A DNA stretch of 64,000 nucleotides from positions 124,001-188,000 of the forward strand of contig NZ_JAQQPS010000002.1 of assembly GCF_036688685.1 (NCBI RefSeq), given 5' to 3'. This document shows positions 52,503 through 61,537 of the stretch, piece after piece. Numbering within the stretch: position 1 is the first letter of the stretch; each line of letters begins with the position of its first letter. A model generated the notes under the pieces. The model was given only the letters and a program-made list of their open reading frames with translations. It had not been told where the DNA came from and ran no database searches. The translations under genes were made by a program, and so were the position numbers. Source of the stretch: JALYUM01 sp036688685 (GTDB lineage: Bacteria > Pseudomonadota > Gammaproteobacteria > Burkholderiales > Burkholderiaceae_D).

Positions 52503-53591
52503 GTGACGCAGATTTATAACTTCTCCGCCGGTCCGGCGGTCTTGCCGAAAGAAGTGCTGCAACAGGCAGCGAGCGAAATGCTGGACTGGCACGGCTGCGG
52601 CATGTCGGTGATGGAAATGAGTCATCGTGGGCCGGAATTCATCTCGATCTACCGCCAGGCCGAAGCCGATCTGCGCGAGCTGCTGGCGGTGCCCGCGAAT
52701 TACAAGATCCTGTTCCTGCAGGGTGGCGGACTGGGTGAGAACGCGGTCGTGCCGCTGAACCTGGTCGGACGCGTTAGCCAGCCTGCGACGATCGATTTCG
52801 TGCATTCGGGCTCGTGGTCGGGCAAGTCGATCGAGGAGGCCAAGCGGTATGCGAATGTGAATGTGGCAGCGTCAGGCGCGCCAGCGCCGTTCACTGCAGT
52901 GCCTGCCGAAGAGACATGGCAATTGACGCCCGGTGCGGCGTACCTGCACCTCTGCACCAACGAAACCATTGACGGCGTCGAATACAATTTCGTGCCGACC
53001 GTGCAGGGCGACACGCCGATCGTCGCGGACATGTCGTCGCACATTCTGTCGCGCGTGATCGACGTCAGTCAATATGGCGTGATCTTCGCCGGCGCGCAGA
53101 AGAATATCGGGCCGGCTGGCCTCACGCTGGTGATCGTGCGCGAGGATTTGCTCGACCACGCGCTGCCGATCTGCCCGTCGTCGTTCAACTGGCGCAACGT
53201 GGCGGACGCCGATTCGATGTTCAACACGCCGCCAACCTATGCGATTTACATCGCCGGCCTGGTCTTTGCGCACCTGAAAAAACGCGGTGGCGTGGCGGCG
53301 ATGGAAGCGATTAATATTGAGAAGGCGCGGCTGCTGTATGCGGCGCTGGACGCTGACGGGTTTTACGAGAACCGCGTCGCGCTCGCCAACCGGTCGCGCA
53401 TGAACGTGCCGTTCTATTTGCGCGACGAGAGCAAGAATGAAGCATTCCTGGCCGGTGCCAAGGCGCGCGGGCTGCTGCAACTGAAGGGCCACAAGTCCGT
53501 CGGCGGTATGCGGGCGTCGATTTATAACGCAATGCCGATCGAAGGCGTACAAGCCCTGGTCGATTATTTGAACGAGTTTGCGGGCAGGTAG
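52503..53591 (+). CDS. serC: phosphoserine aminotransferase
   Basis: SerC makes phosphoserine for serine and 3-amino-hydroxy-4-phosphothreonine for PLP synthesis. The 362-aa product begins at GTG 52503 with the family motif IYNFSAGPAVLPKEVL. The PLP lysine is Lys200 (AGAQKNIGP), and the C-terminus has GHKSVGGMRASIYNAMP. It opens the aromatic amino acid supercluster. Confidence 0.97.
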   Translation: MTQIYNFSAGPAVLPKEVLQQAASEMLDWHGCGMSVMEMSHRGPEFISIYRQAEADLRELLAVPANYKILFLQGGGLGENAVVPLNLVGRVSQPATIDFVHSGSWSGKSIEEAKRYANVNVAASGAPAPFTAVPAEETWQLTPGAAYLHLCTNETIDGVEYNFVPTVQGDTPIVADMSSHILSRVIDVSQYGVIFAGAQKNIGPAGLTLVIVREDLLDHALPICPSSFNWRNVADADSMFNTPPTYAIYIAGLVFAHLKKRGGVAAMEAINIEKARLLYAALDADGFYENRVALANRSRMNVPFYLRDESKNEAFLAGAKARGLLQLKGHKSVGGMRASIYNAMPIEGVQALVDYLNEFAGR

Positions 53592-53639
53592 TTTGCGTTT
53601 GCACGCCGTGCAAATTACCCTGCACCGTTACCCTGAAAA

Positions 53640-53753
53640 CCGTCATTCCGGCGAAAGCCGGAACCCATGCTGAGTTCCAGAAATCGCGCTGTTCTATCCG
53701 TCGCGGCAACTTCGAAAGCGCAGCATGGACCCCGGCTTTCGCCGGGGCGACGA
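53640..53753. repeat. BIME-like palindromic repeat pair
   Basis: Two palindromes in inverted orientation: CATTCCGGC-GAAA-GCCGGAACCCATGCTG (53644-53672) and CAGCATGGACCCCGGC-TTTC-GCCGGGG (53721-53747). It fills the serC-pheA gap. Same class as the 20551 and 58957 elements. Confidence 0.75.
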
Positions 53754-53795
53754 GCTAACTGAAAACCGCAATTGTTATTGGCGGCTCAAACAAAC

Positions 53796-54866
53796 ATGAC
53801 AGACAAACTCAAACCCCTGCGCGAACAAATCGACGCAATCGACAAGCAAATCCTCGACCTGCTTGCTCAACGGGCCAACGTGGCCCAGGCCGTCGGCCAC
53901 GTCAAGGCCGAAACCAATGCCCCGGTGTTTCGCCCCGAACGCGAAGCGCAGGTGCTGCGCGGCGTGGCCGAACGCAACCCCGGTCCGCTCAAGGACAAGG
54001 ATCTGCAAGTCATCTTCCGCGAAATCATGTCGGCCTGCCGCGCGCTGGAAAAGCGCGTCACCGTCGCCTATCTCGGCCCCACCGGTACCTTCAGCGAACA
54101 AGCCGTGTTCCAGCAATTCGGCAGTTCGGTCGAGGGCTTGCCATGCGTGTCGATCGATGAAGTGTTCCGCGCCACCGAAGCCGGCACCGCCGACTTCGGC
54201 GTGGTCCCGGTCGAGAACTCGTCGGAAGGCGCGATCAACCGCACGCTCGACCTGCTGCTGGCGACGACGTCCGTCATCAGCGGCGAAGTGTCGATTGCGG
54301 TCCACCACAGCCTGATGACCAAGACCGGCGGCATGGAAGGCGTGACCGCCGTCTGCGCCCATTCGCAGGCGCTGGCCCAGTGCCAGGTGTGGCTCAATTT
54401 GCACCATCCAGAACTGGAGCGGCGCGCGGTGGCCTCGAACGCGGAAGCGGCGCGCATGGCAAGCCACGATCCGACCCTGGCCGCCATCGCCAGCGAGATG
54501 GCCGGCGAGCAGTACCAGCTCGGCGTCGTGCAAGCCCACATCCAGGACGACCCGCACAACCGCACGCGCTTTGTTGTCATCGGCAGCCTGCTCACCGGCC
54601 CGTCGGGCCAGGACCGCACCTCGCTGGTGCTGGCCGTGCCGAACAAGGCCGGCGCCGTCTACAATCTGCTGTCCCCACTGGCGAAACACGGCGTGTCGAT
54701 GACCCGGTTTGAATCGCGTCCGGCGCGCACCGGCACCTGGGAATATTATTTTTATGTCGATATCGAAGGCCATGTGCAGGATGCGGCCGTGGCCGCCGCG
54801 CTAAGCGAGCTGAAGGACAACGCCGCCTTTTTCAAGGTGCTCGGGTCCTATCCGCTGAGCCTTTAA
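53796..54866 (+). CDS. pheA: bifunctional chorismate mutase/prephenate dehydratase
   Basis: The 356-aa P-protein makes phenylpyruvate. It has an AroQ-type chorismate mutase (about 1-88, LREQIDAIDKQILDLL), a prephenate dehydratase domain from VAYLGPTGTFSEQA (about 92) through the catalytic NRTRFVVIG, and an ACT domain with the Phe-binding ESRP motif. Feedback inhibition by phenylalanine is therefore expected. MTDKLKPLREQ at 53796 is the conserved start, not the earlier in-frame TTG. Confidence 0.97.
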   Translation: MTDKLKPLREQIDAIDKQILDLLAQRANVAQAVGHVKAETNAPVFRPEREAQVLRGVAERNPGPLKDKDLQVIFREIMSACRALEKRVTVAYLGPTGTFSEQAVFQQFGSSVEGLPCVSIDEVFRATEAGTADFGVVPVENSSEGAINRTLDLLLATTSVISGEVSIAVHHSLMTKTGGMEGVTAVCAHSQALAQCQVWLNLHHPELERRAVASNAEAARMASHDPTLAAIASEMAGEQYQLGVVQAHIQDDPHNRTRFVVIGSLLTGPSGQDRTSLVLAVPNKAGAVYNLLSPLAKHGVSMTRFESRPARTGTWEYYFYVDIEGHVQDAAVAAALSELKDNAAFFKVLGSYPLSL

Positions 54867-54889
54867 ACCATTTATACGAAAGTCACCCT

Positions 54890-55993
54890 ATGTCCCAGTT
54901 TGGTCCAGATTATGTTCGCGCCATCGCCCCGTACCAGGCCGGCAAGCCGATCGCGGAAGTCGCGCGTGAATTCGGTCTCGACGAAGCCGCCATCGTCAAG
55001 CTGGCGTCCAACGAGAACCCGTTTGGCATTCCCCAGTCCAGCATCGCCGCCATGCAGGCCGCCGCAGCCGATCTCGGGCGCTACCCGGACGCCAACGGTT
55101 TCGATCTGAAAGCCGCGCTGGCGACCCGCTACGACGTGCCAGCCGCCTGGATCACGCTGGGCAACGGCTCGAACGACATCCTCGAAATCGCCGCGCACGC
55201 CTTCGTGAGCGCCGGCCAGGCGGTCGTGTATTCGCAATATTCATTCGCCGTCTACGCGCTCGCGACGCAGGGCGTGGGCGCGCGCGCGATTGTCGTGCCG
55301 GCCGTCGCGTACGGGCACGACCTCGACGCGATGGCGGCCGCCATCGACGCCGACACCCGCCTGGTCTTCATCGCCAACCCGAACAATCCGACCGGCACCT
55401 TCATCCCGGCCGCGCAAATCGCAGCCTTCCTGGCCAAGGTGCCTGCGCACGTGATCGTCGTGCTCGACGAAGCTTACAACGAGTTCCTGCAACCGGACGA
55501 CCAGTTCGAGTCGGCCGCCTGGGTGCGCAGCTATCCGAACCTGGTGGTCTCGCGCACCTTCTCGAAAGCCTACGGCCTGGCCGGGCTGCGGGTCGGTTTC
55601 GCCATCGCGCAGCCGGCATTGACCGACCTGATGAACCGGATTCGCCAGCCGTTCAACGTCAACACGATGGCGCAGGCTGCGGCCATCGCGGCGCTGAACG
55701 ACACGGCGTTCCTGGAGCAGGGCGCCCTGAACAACGCCGCCGGCTACCGCCAGTTCGTCGAAGCGTTCGATGAGCTGGGCCTGGAATATGTGCCATCGCA
55801 CGGCAACTTCGTGCTGGTCCGGGTGGGCGACGACGCCGACGCCGGCGCGCGCGTCAACCTGGCTTTGCTCAAGCAGGGCGTGATCGTGCGCCCGGTTGGC
55901 AATTACGGCCTGCCGCAATGGCTGCGCATTTCCATCGGCCTGCCGCAGGAGAATGCGATCTTCCTTGCTGCGTTAAAAGCGGCACTGGCTTGA
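54890..55993 (+). CDS. hisC: histidinol-phosphate aminotransferase
   Basis: The 367-aa PLP enzyme has LASNENPFG near the start, NPNNPTGT, and the Schiff-base Lys226 in SRTFSKAYGLAGLRVG. Located between pheA and tyrA it may also transaminate aromatic keto acids, as known for some HisC2 paralogues. Its stop shares a base with the tyrA ATG. Confidence 0.95.
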   Translation: MSQFGPDYVRAIAPYQAGKPIAEVAREFGLDEAAIVKLASNENPFGIPQSSIAAMQAAAADLGRYPDANGFDLKAALATRYDVPAAWITLGNGSNDILEIAAHAFVSAGQAVVYSQYSFAVYALATQGVGARAIVVPAVAYGHDLDAMAAAIDADTRLVFIANPNNPTGTFIPAAQIAAFLAKVPAHVIVVLDEAYNEFLQPDDQFESAAWVRSYPNLVVSRTFSKAYGLAGLRVGFAIAQPALTDLMNRIRQPFNVNTMAQAAAIAALNDTAFLEQGALNNAAGYRQFVEAFDELGLEYVPSHGNFVLVRVGDDADAGARVNLALLKQGVIVRPVGNYGLPQWLRISIGLPQENAIFLAALKAALA

Positions 55994-56883
55994 TGTTCGG
56001 GCGCGTCGTCGTCATCGGCGCTGGCCTGATTGGCGGCTCGTTTGCGCTGGCCTTGAAGCAGGCCGGTGCGGCGCGCCATATCGTCGGCCTGGGGCGTTCG
56101 CACGACGCCATGGCGCGGGCGCTGGCGCTCGGTATCGTTGATGAAGTCTGCAGTACGCCAGCGCACGCCATGCGCGGCGCCGACCTGGTGCTGCTCGCCG
56201 CGCCGGTGGCGCAGACAGCAGCGATCCTGGCGTCGCTGCTGCCGCACCTGGAAGCGCACACCATCGTCACCGACGCCGGCAGCACCAAGTCAGACGTCGT
56301 GGCCGCCGCGCGTGCGGTGTTCGGGGAACGCATCGGCCAGTTCGTGCCTGGCCACCCGATAGCCGGCAGCGAGGCGAACGGCCCCGATGCGGCCAGGGCG
56401 AATCTGTACCGCGGCAAGAAAGCGGTTCTGACCCCGCTGCCTGAAAACAGCGCAGCAGATGTCGAGCAGGTCGCCGCCGCCTGGCGCGCCTGCGGCGCCA
56501 TCATCCACAGCTTGACGCCGCAGGAGCACGACAAGGTGTTTGCCGCCGTCAGCCATTTGCCGCACTTGCTGGCCTTTGCGCTGGTCGACGACATCGCCGC
56601 CAGGCCACAGGCAGATTTGCTGTTCCAGTACGCCGCCAGCGGCTTTCGCGACTTTACCCGCATCGCCGGATCGTCGCCCGAGATGTGGCGCGACATCAGC
56701 CTGGCCAACCGCGCCGCCTTGCTCGGGGAGCTGGACGCCTATCTGGCACAATTGAGCAATGTCCGCGCCATGCTCGCGGCCGGCGACGGCGCGGCACTGG
56801 AAAACGTGTACACCAAGGCACAGCGCGCGCGCTGTGGCTGGATCGAGGCGATCGAATCAACTGAATCAGGAACACCAAAATGA
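55993..56883 (+). CDS. tyrA: prephenate dehydrogenase
   Basis: The 296-aa product has the NAD-binding motif VIGAGLIGGSFAL (about 6-18), the HPIAGSE motif and the helical dimer domain with SHLPHLLAFAL. It makes 4-hydroxyphenylpyruvate for tyrosine. No ACT domain is present. The longer upstream frame lies inside hisC and is not used; ATG 55993 overlaps the hisC stop. Confidence 0.95.
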   Translation: MFGRVVVIGAGLIGGSFALALKQAGAARHIVGLGRSHDAMARALALGIVDEVCSTPAHAMRGADLVLLAAPVAQTAAILASLLPHLEAHTIVTDAGSTKSDVVAAARAVFGERIGQFVPGHPIAGSEANGPDAARANLYRGKKAVLTPLPENSAADVEQVAAAWRACGAIIHSLTPQEHDKVFAAVSHLPHLLAFALVDDIAARPQADLLFQYAASGFRDFTRIAGSSPEMWRDISLANRAALLGELDAYLAQLSNVRAMLAAGDGAALENVYTKAQRARCGWIEAIESTESGTPK

Positions 56884-58211
56884 CGCAAGCTAAACACTAC
56901 CCGAAGCACCTCGACCTGGCGCCCGTGATGCGCGTCGAAGGCACCGTGCGTCTGCCCGGCTCGAAAAGTATCTCGAACCGTACCTTGCTGCTGGCGGCGC
57001 TCTCAAGCGGCGCCTCCACGATCCACGGCTTGCTGGCGTCGGACGACACCATGGTCATGCTGGGCGCGCTGACCTCACTTGGCATCAAGTGGGAACAACA
57101 GGACGATCACACTCACATCATCCACGGCGGCGCGGGCCTGTTGCCGGTGCACGCAGCGGACCTGTTCATGGGGAATGCCGGCACCGCCATCCGTCCGCTG
57201 ACCGCGGCGCTTGCCGTCATCGGCGGCGACTACACCTTGCACGGCGTCTCGCGTATGCACGAGCGTCCGATCGGCGATCTGGTCGACGCACTCAACGCGA
57301 TCGGCGCGCAGATTGAATACACGGGCGAAGTGGGCTTTCCGCCGCTGCGCATCCGGCGCGGCCACATCCACGCCGAGACCTTGTCCGTGCGCGGGAATGT
57401 GTCGAGCCAGTTCCTGACGGCCGTGCTGATGGCCGCGCCGCTGATGGCGAAGGAACACGCAGTCAAGATCGACGTCGTTGGCGATCTTATAAGTAAACCG
57501 TATATCGAGATTACGCTGAACCTGATGCGGCGCTTCGGCGTGACAGTCGAACAGAACGGATGGCAGTCGTTCACCGTGCAGCCGGGCCAGCATTACACCA
57601 GCCCGGGCAGTATCCATGTCGAGGGCGATGCCTCGTCGGCCTCGTATTTTCTCGCGGCCGGTGCGATTGCCGGCGGCCCGGTACGGGTGCTGGGCGTGGG
57701 CCGCGACAGTATCCAGGGCGACGTGCGCTTCGCCGAAGCGCTCGAGCAGATGGGCGCCACGATCACGCGCGGCGATGACTGGATCGAAGCCTCCTCGAAC
57801 GGCGTATTGAGGGCCATCGATGCGGACTTCAACCACATTCCCGACGCAGCGATGACGATTGCGGTGGCCGCGCTGTATGCCGACGGCACCAGCACGCTGC
57901 GCAATATCGCCAGCTGGCGCGTAAAAGAGACCGACCGCCTGGCCGCGATGGCGATCGAGCTGCGCAAGCTGGGTGCGACGGTGGAGGAGGGCGCGGATTA
58001 CATTCGCATCACGCCGCCGGAGCAACTGAACCCGGCCACCATCGACACCTACGACGACCACCGCATGGCGATGTGCTTTTCGCTGGCCTCGCTCGACGGC
58101 GCCGCGCGGCGCGGTAATGCGATCCGCATCAATGACCCGAAATGCGTCGCCAAGACTTTCCCCGATTATTTTGAAACGTTTGCCGGTATCGCGGTCAACG
58201 AGCTGTTTTAG
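56880..58211 (+). CDS. aroA: 5-enolpyruvylshikimate-3-phosphate synthase
   Basis: EPSP synthase, 443 aa, the sixth step of the shikimate pathway. LPGSKSISNR (25-34), the GNAGTAIRPL loop and RVKETDR (347-353) are all present. The glyphosate loop GNAGTAIRP is the sensitive class I type. It overlaps tyrA by ATGA. Confidence 0.98.
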   Translation: MTQAKHYPKHLDLAPVMRVEGTVRLPGSKSISNRTLLLAALSSGASTIHGLLASDDTMVMLGALTSLGIKWEQQDDHTHIIHGGAGLLPVHAADLFMGNAGTAIRPLTAALAVIGGDYTLHGVSRMHERPIGDLVDALNAIGAQIEYTGEVGFPPLRIRRGHIHAETLSVRGNVSSQFLTAVLMAAPLMAKEHAVKIDVVGDLISKPYIEITLNLMRRFGVTVEQNGWQSFTVQPGQHYTSPGSIHVEGDASSASYFLAAGAIAGGPVRVLGVGRDSIQGDVRFAEALEQMGATITRGDDWIEASSNGVLRAIDADFNHIPDAAMTIAVAALYADGTSTLRNIASWRVKETDRLAAMAIELRKLGATVEEGADYIRITPPEQLNPATIDTYDDHRMAMCFSLASLDGAARRGNAIRINDPKCVAKTFPDYFETFAGIAVNELF

Positions 58212-58217
58212 GCCTAC

Positions 58218-58883
58218 ATGACAAACCCATCTTCCATCCCCGTGATCACCATCGACGGTCCCACCGCCTCCGGCAAGGGGACCGTCGCCCACCTGGTCGC
58301 CGAGCGCCTGGGTTTCCACCTGCTCGATTCGGGCGCCTTGTATCGCCTGACGGCGTTGTCGGCCACGCGCCGCGGCGTCGACCTGCATGACGAACATGCG
58401 TTGGCCAAAGTTGCCGAACATCTGCCGGCGCGCTTTGTCGATGGTGAAATCAAACTTGCCGATGAAAACGTCGGCGAAGCGATCCGTGCCGAGGCAGTCG
58501 GCAACCTGGCCTCGCGCATTGCGGCACTGCCGGCGGTACGCCAGGCGCTCTTCGGCCTGCAGCTCGGCTTTCGCAAGGCGCCCGGCCTGGTCGCCGACGG
58601 ACGCGACATGGGCACGGTCATCTTTCCAGGTGCACAACTTAAAATTTTCCTCACTGCAAGCGTTGCGGCGCGCGCGGAGCGCAGATATAAGCAATTGATT
58701 GACAAGGGATTTTCTGCTAATATGGACGATCTGCTAGCCGACTTGCAGGCGCGCGACGACCGTGATACTCATCGGTTGATTGCCCCGCTGGTGCCGGCAG
58801 AGGGTGCCCATGTACTGGATACGTCGAGCAAAACCGTTGTTGAAGCGGTCGAGCAGATCATGCAGTGGTGGGTGCAGAAGTAA
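58218..58883 (+). CDS. cmk: cytidylate kinase
   Basis: The 221-aa product phosphorylates CMP and dCMP. It has the P-loop IDGPTASGKGTVAHLVA (12-28), LDSGALYRL and GRDMGTVIFP motifs. It starts 6 nt after aroA, the usual aroA-cmk-rpsA order. Confidence 0.97.
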   Translation: MTNPSSIPVITIDGPTASGKGTVAHLVAERLGFHLLDSGALYRLTALSATRRGVDLHDEHALAKVAEHLPARFVDGEIKLADENVGEAIRAEAVGNLASRIAALPAVRQALFGLQLGFRKAPGLVADGRDMGTVIFPGAQLKIFLTASVAARAERRYKQLIDKGFSANMDDLLADLQARDDRDTHRLIAPLVPAEGAHVLDTSSKTVVEAVEQIMQWWVQK

Positions 58884-59207
58884 GGTAACAAGCCTTGATG
58901 GGGCGTCGCTCAAGACGGTTGAATGTACTTCACGCAATTGCGAAACGTACACTCGACACCGTCTCCCGGCCAAAACCGGGATCCATGCCAAGCATGGTCT
59001 GGTGACAAGCTCATCTCTGTCTCTTCAGCGACCTCAGTGTCGGTACCGGCGGCCGCCGGAAGACCTGTCTGAGGGTAGTGGCGAACGGAGGCAATCAGGG
59101 TGTATTGGTGCTTGATGGTGGCAATGTTGTCCCCATCTGGCGTGGTCCAACCTAACCCAGTTTAAGTCGCATCCTGCGTAACTTGCTGGCTAACAAAGTA
59201 AAATCCT
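58884..59207. other. cmk-rpsA intergenic region
   Basis: This 324-nt leader contains a half BIME palindrome (CCCGGCC-AAAA-CCGGGATCC, 58965-58983) and an rpsA leader without a Shine-Dalgarno sequence. No ORF is credible on either strand. Confidence 0.45.
58957..58986. repeat. BIME-like palindrome, single unit
   Basis: GTCTCCCGGCC-AAAA-CCGGGATCCATGCC resembles one arm of the 53640 pair; the facing arm is missing or decayed. Confidence 0.55.
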
Positions 59208-60923
59208 ATGTCTACAGCAACAACTGAAGCAACCGGTATGGAAAGTTTTGCAGCACTCTTCGAAGAGTCGTTGTCAAAGCAGGATATGCGCTCCGGCGAA
59301 GTTATTTCCGCTGAAGTCGTGCGCCTCGACCACAATTTCGTGATCGTTAACGCCGGCCTCAAATCCGAAGCTTTTATTCCTATCGAAGAATTCAAGAATG
59401 ACCAGGGCGAACTGGAAGTCAAAGTAGGCGACTTCGTTTCCGTGGCCATCGAGTCGCTCGAAAACGGTTTCGGCGACACCATCCTGTCGCGCGACAAGGC
59501 AAAACGCCTGGCGTCGTGGCTGGCTCTGGAAAAAGCAATGGAATCCGGCGAGATCGTCGTCGGTACCGTCAACGGTAAAGTCAAGGGCGGTCTGACCGTT
59601 CTGACCAACGGCATCCGCGCGTTCCTGCCGGGTTCGCTGGTTGACACCCGTCCGGTGAAAGACACGACCCCATTCGAAGGCAAAACCCTCGAATTCAAGG
59701 TTATCAAGCTGGACCGTAAGCGTAACAACGTGGTGCTGTCGCGCCGCGCTGTGATCGAAGCTTCGATGGGCGAAGAGCGCCAGAAGCTGATGGAAACGCT
59801 GAAAGAAGGCACGGTTGTGACCGGCGTCGTCAAGAACATCACCGACTATGGCGCCTTCGTGGACCTGGGCGGTATCGACGGCCTGCTGCACATCACCGAC
59901 CTGGCATGGCGCCGCGTGCGTCACCCGTCGGAAGTATTGACGGTTGGCCAGGAAATCACTGCCAAGGTCCTGAAGTACGATCAGGAAAAGAATCGCGTTT
60001 CGCTGGGTGTTAAACAGCTGGGCGACGATCCTTGGACTGGCCTGTCCCGTCGTTACCCACAGAGCACCCGCCTGTTCGGTAAAGTCACGAACCTCACCGA
60101 CTACGGCGCCTTCGTTGAAGTCGAGCAGGGTATCGAAGGTCTGGTCCACGTGTCCGAAATGGACTGGACCAACAAGAACGTGGCACCAAACAAAGTTGTC
60201 CAGCTGGGCGACGAAGTGGAAGTCATGGTTCTGGAGATCGACGAAGAGCGTCGCCGTATTTCGCTGGGCATGAAGCAGTGCAAAGCAAATCCATGGGACG
60301 ACTTCGGCATGACCCACAAAAAGGGCGATAAAGTCCGTGGCGCCATCAAATCGATCACCGACTTCGGCGTGTTCATCGGCCTGGCCGGCAACATCGACGG
60401 TCTGGTGCACCTGTCCGACCTGTCGTGGACCGAAGCTGGCGAAGAAGCCGTGCGTCGTTTCAAAAAGGGCGACGAGCTGGAAGCTATCGTGCTGGCCATC
60501 GACGTGGAGCGCGAGCGCGTTTCGCTTGGTGTCAAGCAACTCGAAGGCGACCCATTCAACAACTTCGCAGCAATGAACGACAAAGGCTCCCTGGTAACGG
60601 GTACGGTCAAGTCGGTCGAAGCTAAAGGCGCTGTTATCGGCCTGAGCGAAGAAGTCGAAGGCTACTTGCGCGCTTCCGAAATCTCGCGTGACCGCGTTGA
60701 AGATGCTGGTACCCACCTCAAGGTTGGCGACAGCGTTGAAGCCCTGGTGATCAACATCGATCGCAAAGCGCGCAGCATCCAGCTGTCGATCAAAGCGAAA
60801 GACAATGTCGACACGACCGAAGCTTTGCAGAAAAACAGCTCGTCGGCTCCTGACAGCAATGCTGCTTCGGGCACCACCAGCCTGGGCGCGCTGCTCAAGG
60901 CCAAGTTCGATAACAAGAACTAA
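59208..60923 (+). CDS. rpsA: 30S ribosomal protein S1
   Basis: S1 brings mRNA to the 30S subunit. The 571-aa product has six S1/OB repeats; repeats 3-6 are visible as DYGAFVDLGGIDGLLHI, DYGAFVEVEQGIEGLVHV, DFGVFIGLAGNIDGLVHL and AKGAVIGLSEEVEGYLRA. No Shine-Dalgarno sequence precedes ATG 59208, as is known for autoregulated rpsA. ihfB follows 18 nt later. Confidence 0.98.
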   Translation: MSTATTEATGMESFAALFEESLSKQDMRSGEVISAEVVRLDHNFVIVNAGLKSEAFIPIEEFKNDQGELEVKVGDFVSVAIESLENGFGDTILSRDKAKRLASWLALEKAMESGEIVVGTVNGKVKGGLTVLTNGIRAFLPGSLVDTRPVKDTTPFEGKTLEFKVIKLDRKRNNVVLSRRAVIEASMGEERQKLMETLKEGTVVTGVVKNITDYGAFVDLGGIDGLLHITDLAWRRVRHPSEVLTVGQEITAKVLKYDQEKNRVSLGVKQLGDDPWTGLSRRYPQSTRLFGKVTNLTDYGAFVEVEQGIEGLVHVSEMDWTNKNVAPNKVVQLGDEVEVMVLEIDEERRRISLGMKQCKANPWDDFGMTHKKGDKVRGAIKSITDFGVFIGLAGNIDGLVHLSDLSWTEAGEEAVRRFKKGDELEAIVLAIDVERERVSLGVKQLEGDPFNNFAAMNDKGSLVTGTVKSVEAKGAVIGLSEEVEGYLRASEISRDRVEDAGTHLKVGDSVEALVINIDRKARSIQLSIKAKDNVDTTEALQKNSSSAPDSNAASGTTSLGALLKAKFDNKN

Positions 60924-60941
60924 GTTTGCGGACATAGCACG

Positions 60942-61247
60942 ATGACCAAGTCCGAGCTGATCAGCCGCCTCGCTGAGCGTTATTCTCAGTTGGTGGCCAA
61001 GGATGCGGAATACGCTGTCAAGACGATTCTCGATGCCATGACCAACGCTTTGGCGACTGGCCAACGCATCGAGATCCGCGGCTTTGGCAGTTTTGCACTG
61101 AACAGCCGGCCGCCTCGTATCGGCCGCAACCCGAAGTCGGGTGACAAAGTGATGGTCCCGGAGAAACGGGTGCCGCACTTCAAACCCGGCAAACAGTTGC
61201 GCGAACGGGTGGACGCGATGGTCGGGCAACCGATCATCGAGGACTGA
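60942..61247 (+). CDS. ihfB: integration host factor beta
   Basis: The 101-aa HU/IHF protein bends DNA as a heterodimer with IhfA. It has the DNA-wrapping arm RPPRIGRNPKSGDKVMVP and MTKSELISRLAERY at the N-terminus. It ends the supercluster and is followed by a strong terminator. Confidence 0.97.
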   Translation: MTKSELISRLAERYSQLVAKDAEYAVKTILDAMTNALATGQRIEIRGFGSFALNSRPPRIGRNPKSGDKVMVPEKRVPHFKPGKQLRERVDAMVGQPIIED

Positions 61248-61273
61248 GTCCAATCTGCTACTGCAAAACAAGA

Positions 61274-61300
61274 ACGGCATCTTCGGATGCCGTTTTTTTT
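61274..61300 (+). terminator. intrinsic terminator after ihfB
   Basis: ACGGCATC-TTCG-GATGCCGT with a UUCG tetraloop and a T8 tail. Confidence 0.92.
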
Positions 61301-61537
61301 CGCCCCTATGTCGTCAAACATCATCCAGATGCACGACCAAACCAGAAGGAACACTAACTTTGTTTGTTGATGTAAAAAACTGTATCGAAAATCCCACGCT
61401 TTTAGCTTAAGTATAAGGTTGATTGAAAAGAACCTTTCTCAGTAGACAATTGGTTTCATATACTCCTTGTATCGTATGTATGTTGTGACACGTACAGACG
61501 ACTTATAAAAAATTCCAACCACGACGAGGAAGTTACT

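Noticed and set aside
59274..61280. 668-aa minus-strand frame over rpsA and ihfB
   Set aside because: Antisense of two conserved genes with intact domains; composition rich in His, Phe and Arg as expected of a shadow.
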